A DNA stretch of 64,000 nt from Amphimallon solstitiale (taxonomy: Eukaryota; Arthropoda; Insecta; Coleoptera; Scarabaeidae), in NCBI GenBank assembly GCA_963170755.1, contig OY720677.1, positions 23,254,262 through 23,318,261 on the forward strand, in the 5' to 3' direction. Both the position numbers and the translations under genes were made by a program. The notes beneath the pieces are model-generated. The model was given only the letters and a program-made list of their open reading frames with translations, was not told the origin of the DNA and made no database searches. Below, piece after piece: positions 36,601-45,813 of this stretch. Positions within the stretch are counted from its first letter, which is position 1, and every line of letters starts with the position of its first letter.

Positions 36601-37455
36601 GGAGTAATGGGGATAACTACCTACTCTGTCTACATTTATGTTGGCAGGATGGAGTGCTGCAACCAAACACCAAGCAATACAAGACATGTCACTGTTGCGT
36701 ATGTTAATACATGCCTTTTTGTTTTTGATGGAGGCCGGAAGTTCCAAAAAAGATGACCCTCCAAGAGGTTGATAGGTATTTATGTTTACCTCTAAATGTG
36801 ATACCCTCTTGAAGGCCCATCCACTATCACGTTCAAGGAACTCCTCAGATTTCGATTTTATTATTGCTACCAGTTGGTTAAAAATGTCCTCGAAATCCGA
36901 AGACTGTGTTACTATAATATACCGCGTATTAAATGATTTTAAGTCGGTTATTTGCTCATCTATATGTGGTTTCTCATAGTGAGCAAATAACTCCAACTGC
37001 ACCTTAACACCCGATACAGATCTGGATAGAACATCTCTAACCAAATGGCAAAATTTAAATTTCAAATCTGCCAAAAACGTTGTTATATCAGAATTTTGAT
37101 TGCCTAAAATTTTAAAACTCGCAACTCGGTTTCTAAAAGAAGAATTTATTTTGTACACTCCATCTTCCAACATAACTGCAGTATTAACCAAATGTTGTTG
37201 TGAACGCAAGTGACCCCAGTATAAATAATTATTGAGAAAACTCTGTCCACAACAAACAAATGTTGCCTGGGGTTCAACACTGCTAGTTGATGGTTGAACA
37301 CTAAGTTTCATTCTTTTAACAGTTCCAGCAACATGTACACATGTTTGCAATCCATCTCCACAGATGTCACAAAGAAAGTCACGGTGAATATTGGAAATAT
37401 GCCTTTTCAAACTGCTTCCTCTACTAAAAGTTTCATTGCAAATGATGCAGTTCAT
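33682..37455 (-). CDS. Protein-primed family B DNA polymerase (pPolB)
   Basis: Replicates the element using a protein primer. ATG 37455 is preferred over the earlier frame start because it opens directly on an N-terminal C2H2 finger (CIICNETF..H..H). Length is about 1257 aa, usual for Polintons. Visible motifs in order: Exo I (IYADFECIL), an H/C-rich finger (CHIC..DHCH), Exo II region (FHNLTYDSH), Exo III region (YLKTDVLLLADIF), Pol A (YWDANNLYGWGM), Pol B (KLMVNSIYGKT) and Pol C (YMDTDSF). All catalytic acidic residues of both domains appear present. The frame is intact. An N-terminal OTU or terminal-protein domain is not evident; the N-terminal 350 residues hold no further motif I can name. 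Confidence 0.95.
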   Translation of the reverse strand: MNCIICNETFSRGSSLKRHISNIHRDFLCDICGDGLQTCVHVAGTVKRMKLSVQPSTSSVEPQATFVCCGQSFLNNYLYWGHLRSQQHLVNTAVMLEDGVYKINSSFRNRVASFKILGNQNSDITTFLADLKFKFCHLVRDVLSRSVSGVKVQLELFAHYEKPHIDEQITDLKSFNTRYIIVTQSSDFEDIFNQLVAIIKSKSEEFLERDSGWAFKRVSHLEVNINTYQPLGGSSFLELPASIKNKKACINIRNSDMSCIAWCLVAALHPANINVDRVGSYPHYSSVLNLKNINFPVKIKDISKIEQLNNLSINVYTLAINDETKNYEVVGPIYFTQNRQDIHINLLLLEENNKSHYVLIKNFSRLVSSQISNHHGRLHICDGCLINFNSLDKLNAHQQNDCNHVYTTLPSTIPRKTKFGDLLPQNILRFDKFDKKMLVPFVIYADFECILQPIHSCGGDPSASFTRDTHEHIPYSFAYQIICSFDSSLNRFVTYSGLDCSTIFISKLVEDIKTIYEKYLKVVVPMSPLSSSERHNYENAAICHICELPLNGDKVADHCHLTGIFRGVAHSNCNLAYKIPKFIPVYFHNLTYDSHLFIKDLANDNLDINVIPVNKEKYISFSKRVLVDRYTDKNGAEKNVYCSIRFLDSFRFMASSIEKLAQNLDSKDFLTVRRAFSVDFQFDLIRKKGIFPYQYIDSFERLQEPNLPPKHNFFNSLTNENISDTDYQHAQTVWITFNCKNLLEYSNLYLKTDVLLLADIFENFRKICLQTYGLDPAQYYTSPGLSWDAMLKHTKIELQLITDIDMHCFIKNSIRGGLAQASLRYAKANNKYMSSYDVSAPSSYLTYWDANNLYGWGMSQYLPYGGFRWLSQDEINNLNILIVADESDIGYFLEVDVEYPIALHDEHNDLPFLPENMVPPTSKFQNKKLIANLQNKEKYVIHYRNLKQALRFGLKISKIHRVLEFSQSNWLQNYIDLNTSLRQQAKNDFEKDFYKLMVNSIYGKTVENVDKRVDVKLLTHWGDHGNKRGARSLIAKSNFKNISIFSENFVAIQMERLKVVYNKPIYIGFSVLENSKYLMYDFYYDFLKREYAEKVRLCYMDTDSFILKVDIDDIYSDIKNNISKFDTSNFSTDNVYNIAPQNKAVLGLFKDENAGNIMNEFVGLRAKMYALDVEGRELRKAKGVKKCVVESEISLDDYKKCLFEQNLVYKIQNLFKSTLHALHTIQQNKLALSPHDDKRWISGDGIHTLDWGHCRIE

Positions 37456-38528
37456 TCTATAAATAAAGAAACAATAAATTAATATAGAAATAAACATAAA
37501 AAATATTGCTAGATATAAATAATGTATGTCTTCTTCTAAGGTAGTCGGAGACTATTACAAAAAATTTTAGAACCAAAATCTGAAACCCATTATATTTAAA
37601 ATAATATGAGGCCAATAGTAAACATATATCTCAAAGATCTGGTAAAAATTGATTTAGTCAATTTACAATAAATCTAGATATCTACATACCATAAAAATCG
37701 GCTTAAAGAACTATAAACAAATTAATTATTAAATTTGAAAGACTAGTAGCAAAATAATAAACGATTATTTATTATAAAACCAGTATAATTAAAACTAATA
37801 AGCCATAAATGTTGTTAAAAATTGCTATAGGCAATATTACACAAGTGCAGATAATTAGATTATTTTAAATAAATTGCTTACATGATGCAAACACAAATCA
37901 GAAAATCAACAATGTTTGTCTAACTAATACGGAAGAGCAACTGATTCAAAACAATATATTCCAGTCCTTTTAAAGATATCTAATAAAAAACTGTTATGTG
38001 TGCACATCTTAATCATGTGAACTTGTGCAATAAGGAAGCATATAGCTACATGCAATTTTTACAATGACATAGGTATGTAAATATGGAGAGCGAATGTACA
38101 AGTTCTTTTAAAAAACGCGTCGTTGACCGTACGTACATACACAGTTGATCTTGTAATATTCTTCGCAAAACTAGAAATATATTAAAAAATGCATTGAACC
38201 TGTTTAACAAAGATGCAACACACAAACTGCAACAGACACATTCGATATAATGCTTTGTATGTAATCTAGACTCGGACGAAGCGGTTTTTCCCACCTGACT
38301 CAACTGACTGCATATTAAAACGTCGAGCGCTAAGAATTGTGAAATATATATTATTATACAGCATGGTACATTGTTACGTCATAGACGCTCTCTTATTTAA
38401 AGAAAAACTAAATAGTTTTACAATGTATTCCTAGTATATATAAGTGCTATCACTGCATTAATATTTCTTGTAATCGCTGTAGCCGCGTTGTATAAAATTC
38501 TCTATTGCTAATATTACTAAAAAAGAAA
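37456..38528. other. Polinton non-coding stretch between divergent genes
   Basis: It separates the minus-strand polymerase from the plus-strand small-gene cluster, so it likely holds promoters for both. At 38357-38382 it has ACAGCATGGTAC..GTTACGTCA, a diverged single copy of the terminal-repeat unit (ACAGCATGGTACTCCGTGACG). No coding frame with motifs. Confidence 0.5.
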
Positions 38529-39016
38529 ATGTCAGTTAAAATAAGCCCAGATGAAAAATACGAAGAATTTTTAAGAGAAATTGGTATTGATTTACCTATT
38601 CAAATTAAAGAATGGATCTTCTTTATAAAATTATGTGAAGAAGAGTGTACATTCATGGCTATATTCGCAAGGCAAAATAAAAATTTTTCGATATAGACGA
38701 TCTAGTCAATCTATTGAACAATTGCAATATGAATATGACTCACCAGAAGGCGAGAATGATTTATGAAGAGTTTGAATGGCTTAATGAGCCGGATTCAGAA
38801 TGCATGATTTGCATGTTTGATATAGAAACGCAGAGTGTCCTAAGTTTAAATAAGAACAAACCAAACAATTTGAAATTTTGGTATCCACAGTTTACCCACC
38901 CAGAACTGGACTATGGCGCAGAGGTAATTGATAACGGAGGGGGTGGATTATATACGGATATTAAGAAGATAAAATATATAGTAGTACGCCAGTTCAAAAC
39001 AGTCAACAATGTGTAG
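38529..39016 (+). pseudogene. Polinton gene of unknown function, frameshifted
   Basis: The first segment starts MSVKISPDEKYEEF (ATG 38529) and stops at 38696. A second open frame continues from the same place to 39016 (..EFEWLNEPDSECMICMFD..). The overlap of the frames at an A/T-rich run (about 38679-38688) suggests that a 1-nt indel splits a single protein of about 160 residues. It is acidic, with no known motif. First of three small plus-strand genes; function unknown. Confidence 0.5.
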
Positions 39017-39149
39017 TAGATGTAAGCGAAAACTACTAAGACTAGAGATAAAACAACGGCTTGTAAAATATAAATCTGAATTAGGAAAGCTTAGCCGTGA
39101 TATAGACCTCTACAAAATTATAGTAGATATTAAAAAAATAAAACTCTAA
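39009..39149 (+). CDS. Small basic Polinton protein with a CxxC, 46 aa
   Basis: ATG 39009 overlaps the end of the preceding gene by 8 nt, and the stop at 39147-39149 is followed within 2 nt by the next ATG. The product starts MCSRCKRKLLRLEIKQRL and is strongly basic and probably helical (coiled-coil-like spacing of Leu/Ile). The tight packing with both neighbours supports a real gene. No homolog is recognised. Confidence 0.5.
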   Translation: MCSRCKRKLLRLEIKQRLVKYKSELGKLSRDIDLYKIIVDIKKIKL

Positions 39150-39150
39150 T

Positions 39151-39453
39151 ATGGAAAGTCAACAAGAAGCTGTTTATAAGGCAATAATACAAATTGATAA
39201 TAATTTTGGGACACTGGCAGGTGTAGATGATATTATAATTCAACAAATTCCACTAACCGTTCTCCAAACAAAAGTTAAAGCAGAATCTCTCAAGCAAAAT
39301 TGGAAGAAAATTCCAAAGGAGAAGAGAAAATTCCTGATAGACTACTTACCATGCCAAATCCACTATAACCAGTCCTGGCAAAACGACCACATCGACGGTG
39401 CAGAGCCAGCTCGAAGAAATTGCTACTTTTGTAAATTAAATACTTATCTATAA
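39151..39453 (+). CDS. Small Polinton protein of unknown function, 100 aa
   Basis: ATG 39151 lies one base after the preceding stop. The product contains a lysine-rich middle (LKQNWKKIPKEKRKFL) and a C-terminal pair of cysteines (CYFCKLN) that may bind metal with C354-region residues upstream (LPCQIHYNQSW). It ends convergently against the chromodomain end of the integrase gene (39525), with AATAAA just downstream. No function can be assigned. Confidence 0.5.
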   Translation: MESQQEAVYKAIIQIDNNFGTLAGVDDIIIQQIPLTVLQTKVKAESLKQNWKKIPKEKRKFLIDYLPCQIHYNQSWQNDHIDGAEPARRNCYFCKLNTYL

Positions 39454-39524
39454 ATAAAAAATATATAGCAGTTTAATATTTGTTTTATTGCTCCATAAAA
39501 AGAAATATATACAATTCAGTAACA

Positions 39525-39714
39525 TTACAACATATCATGTTTATTAATCCAAGAGGTATTAGAGTTTGGGAGGCCCAACCATTTGACATAAACTCTATTG
39601 CCTTTTTTGCGCAGCACTTTTTCTACCAGGTATACGTCTGCATGTTTCGCTTTTTGCAATTCTTCTTGGTAAAAGCTGCCCAAGATGGCTTGCCCGTTCA
39701 TGTCTTCTAGAACA
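39525..39714 (-). pseudogene. Integrase C-terminal chromodomain, detached
   Basis: The frame continues the integrase after the 2.57-kb insertion at 39719-42286. It reads VLEDMNGQAILGSFYQEEL and then DVYLVEKVLRKKGNRVYVKW, a typical chromodomain as found at the C-terminus of Polinton and chromovirus integrases, where it can steer integration through histone binding. Counting one copy of the 4-bp duplication, the frame is continuous with 42291-43021. As it stands this piece has no start and is not expected to be translated as part of the enzyme. Confidence 0.85.
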
Positions 39715-40843
39715 TACTGCTGTGGTATTTTCTTGTTAAATAAATAAATAGATAAATAAAGAAACCAAACAAAATAAAAAATTAACAAAAATAAAACACC
39801 AGCACATTTATTTTAATAGGTATAAAAATTTACATATTTGATATAAATTATAATTCAATATTTCAACAGATAAATACAGAATAATCCACTAATTAATATA
39901 AATACATATTATTTAAATGATCACGTAAGAATGAGTACTCAAATTGATGACTAGGCAGTAGAATACACATCAATGCAATATGGGTTGCATACCCATAAAA
40001 ATAATAGCATTTGCAATTAAAAATAAAATGAATAAAATATAAAACAATGTTAAATAAATTAGAGTACAAAATTATGTTAAATACCATACAAAACATGATG
40101 CTTAAATACTGACCTCAGTCTTTTAAAAAAGGATATGTAATGATTTGGACATTATTATTAGTGATTAATAGAAAGTAGGTCACTCGGGAACACATTCTTT
40201 GGCAGTAATAATAACCGATGAATAGAAGCCTGCGTTCAACAGATTGCATTAATAATAAACACTACGACACGAACAAAGGCCTCTATACATAAATAAATAT
40301 ACATTCCACTTATTTCAGTCACAAGATCAATTGTATTTTCTTCCGTATGGGACACCAAAATGCATACAAAGGTATATGATTTATTTGTTTTCAGTATACA
40401 CCAACGCATCCAGAATGTAAATATTGTGGCCTGGTTCACTATTGAAAATAAAACATTATGTTGGGTATCCTATTTTTCACTGATATTCACAGAATAAAAG
40501 ATATTGTTGAATGTACATTTAAATATGCGATTAGTACATAGTTTCATTCACATACAAATGCTTCAAGACATTTCAGGCTAAAATAAATAAATAAAACATT
40601 AGTCAGTATACAATATAATACAATAAAAGAATACCTACCAATAGATAAAAATCAATCAAAATGTCCATGGATACAAATATAGAATATGTAAATAACAACA
40701 ATAAGGAACATGGCGGAAGGAAGGTCACATGACCACTTGACATCGATAGTTATCATAACAAACACGGAGGGCGCAGCAGACCAAAATTTTAAACTGAACG
40801 AACAATTTAAAACAAAATAAAGCGTTCGGCAAATGTTAATCGG

Positions 40844-40851
40844 TATATAAA
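40844..40851 (+). promoter_or_regulatory. Candidate TATA box inside the putative solo LTR
   Basis: TATATAAA followed about 25-30 nt downstream by a GC-richer stretch (GGAGTCCATCGG). Position roughly in the middle of the TG..CA insert fits a U3/R boundary on the plus strand. Not supported by anything beyond the motif. Confidence 0.3.
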
Positions 40852-41237
40852 GGCATGCACCGGCAAAAATAAGGAGTCCATCGGAAGATCTTCAAGACTT
40901 AAGAAGAAAAGAAAAGTCAAACCAGTGCTCCAAGAAATAAAAATCTAAAAGGCATAAACGCCTTTAAGATACAGACGCTGCAGAATAAAACGTGTGATAC
41001 GCTGCATAAACGAACAAGTGCGCGCTATAAATAAAGGCGCGAAATATTACTATTTGACTTCACAAAGCCCGCCACAATAAATTCCATAAGATGGAGGGCC
41101 TGGACTACCAAGGAGAGTTTGAAATGTTATACAATCAAGAAAAGTAAGTACAAGCACTATAAAAATAAAACTCCATCTTGCAATCCATAAATAAATAAAT
41201 AAAGGGATCTTCATGTGTGTGACATAAATTATCGAAT

Positions 41238-41810
41238 AACAAAATTTAGAATATTATTTAAATAATTAATAAATTCTTCTTTGAGTAAGCCTTGGGTTGA
41301 CGTGCGAATCTCAACTTAAGGCGATTCAACGGAGTATAAATAATTTTCCCGGATAGCGACAAATTTTAGAATATTATTTAAATAATTAATAAATTCTTCT
41401 TTGAGTAAGCCTTGGGTTGACGTGCGAATCTCAACTTAAGGCGATTCAACGGAGTATAAATAATTTTCCCGGATAGCGACAAATTTTAGAATATTATTTA
41501 AATAATTAATAAATTCTTCTTTGAGTAAGCCTTGGGTTGACGTGCGAATCTCAACTTAAGGCGATTCAACGGAGTATTAATAATTTTTCCCGAATAGCAA
41601 CAAAAATTTAGAATATTATTCAAATAATCAATAAATGCTTCTTTGAGTAAGCCTTGGGTTGACGTGCGAATCTCAATTTAGGGCGACTCAACGAGACGTT
41701 AACGCTCTTAGTTGAATAACGATAACTTCGAAATATTATAGGAAACATCTAATAGTTCCTCCTTGTTTAAATCTCGATTTTGACGTGAGAATCTCAGGTC
41801 GAGATGATCC
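41238..41810. repeat. Tandem repeat, 120-bp units
   Basis: Three units are exactly 120 bp apart and almost identical (marker TTTGAGTAAGCCTTGGGTTG at 41280, 41400 and 41520). A fourth is diverged (from about 41600), and a fifth is partial (to about 41810). Each carries AACGGAGTATAAATAATTTT. The block lies in the putative solo LTR and may act as enhancer repeats. Confidence 0.85.
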
Positions 41811-42290
41811 AATGAGGATACATCGGTAAAAGTAAAGAAAGTGAACTTAGTAAAATTTCCTTGACACATGGGCATACATGAAGAATAAGTGCAGTGATTT
41901 TTTTTTATTATTTACAATTTCTTAAAGAACAAAGGATTTGCAAGGTGCTTGTACCATTGATAAAAAGGGAAAACATAATAATGAAATAAATAAAGTATTG
42001 TATTGTATAATAATAAAATTTACTCAATGTTTTTTGTAAATTTATATTGAAAATAAAATAAGTTGTGCTGACATTCAATATCTACTTATTTATACCCATC
42101 CCAGAGGAGAACATAAGGAAAGTAAACATCACTATCACAGCTAGAACTCACAATAAGTACAAGGCTGCGACACATTACCCGTTATAGAAAACAAAGAAAT
42201 TCACACTTAGACCCTGAGATTATTAAAGTATATCAATTTATTAATTTAACTATTGGTTATTAACCAAAGTAGAGGAGGTCACAGCAATAC

Positions 42291-43021
42291 GTTGCTGGAT
42301 TAGTGATATTAGCTTTAACTATTTTAAATAGCTCTGTGGACCAGGAGGGTATGTATCCCTTTTCAAACACGCTTTTATATTTACTTATACGTACTATATC
42401 TCCCACTTGAAATTTTCGAAGCCCACTTATTTTAACATGACTATAAACGCTTTTTAACAACCGTTTTTCATTCTTCTTGGTAACGTCGCGAGGCCTCATT
42501 TTGATCTTGCTATGTTTAGTCCCATTATAGGTGTCGGTTACTTCTGACAATATGTCGATCCATCTATATTTACCCAGCATACTAAATTTTTTATACAATT
42601 TTCCCTTAATTGTTCGAATTACACGTTCTGCAATGGAAGCCTTCATGGTACTATATGTTGAATAATGATTTATATTGTATTGCTTCATCAGCTTTTTAAA
42701 TTTAGCATTATAATATTCACGACCGTTATCTGATTGTAAATTTTTAGGTTGTCTAGTTCCTTTTAAAATTGTTTGCATTGCATTCATCACATCTGCACCT
42801 GTTTTACTTTTTATAGGTTGAGTCCATAGAAATTTCGAGAAGCAATCAATTACCACGAGTATGTATTTATAACCTCTGTTCTCTCTAGCATATGGTACAA
42901 ATTCCATCAGATCTGTCTGCCACAAGTCATCGAGACCCCTAATAATAACACGACGCCGTTTAAATATTCTGCGGGCGGGTTTATGCAACTCGTTGACAAC
43001 ATCTTGTTTAACTTTACTCAT
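42291..43021 (-). pseudogene. Polinton integrase (retroviral-type DDE), catalytic part
   Basis: Inserts the element DNA into the host genome. The core shows D (LWQTDLMEF), D (LQSDNGREYYN) and E (KASIAERVIRTIKG) in the D,D(35)E arrangement, followed by the SH3-like region (FQVGDIVRISKYKS). No N-terminal HHCC finger is seen, and the start at 43021 overlaps the upstream gene by 8 nt. The gene is cut at 42290 by the TG..CA insertion; the frame then runs on briefly into foreign sequence and stops at 42260. The chromodomain part lies at 39525-39714. The split makes the full enzyme unavailable, although the catalytic core itself looks intact. Confidence 0.9.
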
Positions 43022-43619
43022 TATTAGCCTTCAACTTCTTAATTTTGTTATCGATTTTTGTTTCCAAGTTGGTCAATAAAGTTTTAAATGAGGACTCGTT
43101 TTGTGTCAGTTTATCTTCAACAACGTCCAAATCAAATCTGAACTTGTTGTCCAAGTGTAGAGCCTCATCTACTTTGGTTTTATATGCTACCAATTCACGA
43201 TTCAGCCGATCTATGCTATCCGTCAACTCATCAGTTTTGCTGGTGACGTTTGTTTTCAAACGTTTTAAATCCTCCACGTCAGTCTGTAGTTTGATAAACT
43301 CCGTAATTTGGCTATAATACGGTGATTTGGATTTTTTAATGACTTCATCAACATCTTTAAATTTTTTATCAACATAACCTTTATTTGCACAGTCATCAGC
43401 TTCTACTGGTGATTGAACGCTACACAGTCGCTTATTTTTAAAATTGTAATGTCCTTCAGTACTAGTCTCCAAAAGTGGATGAATGTCATCTGTGGGTACA
43501 GATTTTCTTATTTTTGATTTAGTTAAATGCCGACCAAATTTATCAATGCTATCCATATTGATGTTTGTATTTAGACTGAGACCATGATTGAAAATGTCTC
43601 TAATTATATTCGATGACAC
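43014..43619 (-). CDS. Coiled-coil virion-associated candidate with a tail-fibre-like repeat motif
   Basis: A 201-aa protein between the DUF8207-like gene (20-nt overlap) and integrase (8-nt overlap). The first third contains YNFKNKRLCSVQSPVEADDC followed by ANKGYVD, a pattern of the type N.K.L..V..P....DA..K.YVD that is common in phage tail-fibre and short-fibre shafts. The rest is a long heptad-rich coiled coil (ELTDSIDRLNRELVAYKTKV) to the C-terminus. This suggests a trimeric elongated structural protein, but that is inference from motif resemblance only. No enzymatic motif is visible. The frame is intact. Confidence 0.65.
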   Translation of the reverse strand: MSSNIIRDIFNHGLSLNTNINMDSIDKFGRHLTKSKIRKSVPTDDIHPLLETSTEGHYNFKNKRLCSVQSPVEADDCANKGYVDKKFKDVDEVIKKSKSPYYSQITEFIKLQTDVEDLKRLKTNVTSKTDELTDSIDRLNRELVAYKTKVDEALHLDNKFRFDLDVVEDKLTQNESSFKTLLTNLETKIDNKIKKLKANNE

Positions 43620-44685
43620 CAGCTTCCTGGAGCTCTTGTATTATTGAGGCAATCTCATTAGCATGACCATTATTCCCTGAATGCTTGGAAGCTATCAGTA
43701 AACGTAAACGATCCACCAATTCGTTTATATCGTCCCAGTAAACGTACTGATAAGGTTCATTTCTAAATATGAGTTCTTCGCCTAAATGACCACCACCCTC
43801 AATAACAGCACTTGTTGATGAATGTCGCTCATATGTTAGGGGCCTAATGATGTTTACATACTTGTAACTCTTACTACCTTGCACCTGTTTATTAGGATTA
43901 TATCCGCGACGATGTACATTAGTCTGTTTTAAAATTGCACGATATCGATGCTCATCGTCTTTAGTAAAACCTTCCGGACGGGCTTTAAATATTAACTCGT
44001 AGAGACCACCAGTTCCTCTATATCGCACATTATCGATTACAATATCTTTACCGTCGATGGTTAAAATGGAGTTGCCAATTTTAAATTTATTTGTTATAGG
44101 ATCGAAGTGAACACCTGTTGTTAAATCATATTCACCGGCGGTATCCGCCAATAAGCCATCCAAGTAAGTCCTAGGCATTAACTCGTACTGTTCTAGATAG
44201 TCATCGACGATTTCAGGTGTCCTTCTAAACATCTCCCTATAATGAGTACGATACTGCTGAAATGATTTCTCTGGATCCACCTCGACTGGTGTTGTGTCAA
44301 GCTCAAATACACTATCATCATGTTGTACACCTTTGTCGATACCGGTGGGCTGTACTTGAATTGCACGATCATGGGTTACCCTCTTTTTAGGTATTGTCGG
44401 TTTTTCCAGTCGAAGTTTTGTTGGGGGTGGCCTTAATATTTCACCATCCTCATCCATACTTTCATCCTTTGGTTCCATCTTAGTTTCACTTTTAACTGTT
44501 GGTATAACGACATCTTTCAATACCTTCCGAAGGGGTTCGGTAACAGGTTTAAAATGTTCTGTTATTAACTTATCATAATCAGAACGACCTGATTTTAATG
44601 CTAAATGTTTCCTTCTAATGGACTTGGTAGCTCGTATTATTTCCGATGTAATTCTATCACTATTATTACCGCTCTGTGTGGCCAT
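43600..44685 (-). CDS. Polinton protein of unknown function (DUF8207-like C-terminus)
   Basis: The likely start is ATG 44685 (MATQSGNNSD), giving 361 aa. The frame stays open upstream to 44928 through a 21-bp tandem repeat that would encode SSEAVQS units and looks like a non-coding or extended leader. The N-terminal part is helical and charged. The C-terminal part (YLDGLLADTAGEYDLTTG.. , ..YWDDINELVDRLRLLIASK, ending with a helical EIASIIQELQEAGVI) resembles the domain of unknown function found in many insect Polinton-encoded proteins, DUF8207 as I remember it. Overlaps the coiled-coil gene by 20 nt, same strand. Role unknown, perhaps virion or replication. Confidence 0.6.
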   Translation of the reverse strand: MATQSGNNSDRITSEIIRATKSIRRKHLALKSGRSDYDKLITEHFKPVTEPLRKVLKDVVIPTVKSETKMEPKDESMDEDGEILRPPPTKLRLEKPTIPKKRVTHDRAIQVQPTGIDKGVQHDDSVFELDTTPVEVDPEKSFQQYRTHYREMFRRTPEIVDDYLEQYELMPRTYLDGLLADTAGEYDLTTGVHFDPITNKFKIGNSILTIDGKDIVIDNVRYRGTGGLYELIFKARPEGFTKDDEHRYRAILKQTNVHRRGYNPNKQVQGSKSYKYVNIIRPLTYERHSSTSAVIEGGGHLGEELIFRNEPYQYVYWDDINELVDRLRLLIASKHSGNNGHANEIASIIQELQEAGVIEYN

Positions 44686-44699
44686 ATTTAAAGATTTTG

Positions 44700-44900
44700 A
44701 ACAGCTTTTGAAATGCTTTGAACAGCTTTCAAACAGCTTTGAACAGCTTTCAAACAGCTTTGAACAGCTTTGAAGTGCTTCGAACAGCTTTGAAGTGCTT
44801 TGAACAGCTTCTGAAGAGCTTTGAACAGCTTCTGAAGGGCTTTGAACAGCTTCTGAAGAGCTTTGAACAGCTTCTGAAGAGCTTTGAACGGCTGATGCAG
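44700..44900. repeat. 21-bp tandem repeat
   Basis: Units of GCTTTGAACAGCTTCTGAAG and variants (GCTTTGAACAGCTTTCAAACA) repeat over about 200 bp just upstream of ATG 44685 of the DUF8207-like gene. The block is free of stops in several frames, which explains long shadow open frames on both strands. Confidence 0.85.
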
Positions 44901-45119
44901 GTTTTGAAGAGCTCTCTATAATGTTCAAAGTTGTAATTTGATGTTATCACTGCAGCTTGTCCTTAATGACTAATAGAAAATGCATAGTAGAAAAGTTGAA
45001 ATACATTCACAGAACAAACAACAGATGTCACAACACATCGTATGCTTCCGGTACTTCTTCCATTTTATCACGTCTAATACGGTTGAATATCAATACTTGA
45101 TTGACAAATGTATCTTCAT

Positions 45120-45709
45120 TTACAAATATATAAAGCAATCAAACATTTTTCGATAGCGACCCTCACTTATGTTACTATCCTTATCAATTGTGAGAAAGTC
45201 ATGTCGGTGCCCACATGATCGTCATATATATGTCTAAGATTTAGATCGTCTTGTTTAAATAAAATAATAAAATTAGCATTGTCTCGAATTAAATGTTTAG
45301 GTATGCGAGTATATGTTTGACATAAGTAGAAAGAATCGATGGCCTTGTGTCGCCCCATACTAAAATACGATCTAATTTTATCTTGCTTGTCACACACCAC
45401 ATCATCGAAAATAAATATAGAATTTTCTAATGCTTCATTAGGATCTAGAATATTATCGTTTTCGGTATACTTGAAATACTTTATGCCTTTAACATTATTG
45501 ATCACCCTTTCCAGAAACTGATATTTAGGCTGATACAGTGACTTGGAGTACACATAGATATTATGAAACTTGAGACCGTTTTCTTCAATAATCAGACTTA
45601 TCAGAGCATTTGTTTTTCCACAATTGGACGGTCCGCATGTATAATATGCGAATTGTATTGGGCAGTAGTGAATTATGTCTGCGATATAAATTGGCGGGCA
45701 GTAATTCAT
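45120..45709 (-). pseudogene. Packaging ATPase (A32/FtsK-type), C-terminus disrupted
   Basis: Would pump the genome into capsids. Start ATG 45709. Walker A is CGPSNCGKTN, Walker B is IFIFDDVV, and the sensor-like region reads YLCQTYTRIPKHLIRDNANF. The frame stops at 45167, after about 180 residues. Immediately beyond, another frame reads IDKDSNISEGRYRKMF and ends at 45120-45122, which looks like the usual end of this protein. A short deletion plus frame change at about 45180 therefore cuts off the last part. The nucleotide-binding core is complete; whether the shortened product works is unknown. The upstream neighbour on the other strand is the PLA2-domain gene, with which it shares a short divergent promoter region (45710-45813). 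Confidence 0.8.
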
Positions 45710-45813
45710 TGTCCAAATTTTTCACTTGGAGATTAAGCTTCTGCTTGACAAGACGCATGATGCGATACTGAGTGTATTTAGGGGGCTCATCCAATCAAAT
45801 ATCATTTACTCAA

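Larger units (their letters stand above)
39719..42286. mobile_element. TG..CA insertion in the integrase gene, probably a solo LTR
   Basis: The 2568-bp insert begins TGCTGTGG and ends CACAGCA, with ATAC on both sides (39715-39718, 42287-42290). TG..CA ends with a short inverted repeat and a 4-bp duplication are typical of LTR-retrotransposon termini. No gag or pol is present, so a long solo LTR is the simplest reading. It contains a TATATAAA box (40844-40851) and a tandem-repeat block (41238-41810). Removing it with one duplication restores the integrase frame. Other explanations, such as an unusual MITE, are possible because no second LTR is available for comparison. Confidence 0.7.

Noticed and set aside
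41238..41600. 120-bp repeats as a CRISPR-like array
   Set aside because: Units are uniform with no unique spacers, in a eukaryotic transposon context.
45585..45794. Minus-strand frame starting MDEPPKYTQ as the N-terminus of the packaging ATPase
   Set aside because: It overlaps the Walker A region in another frame; the ATPase frame has its own ATG at 45709 after an upstream stop.
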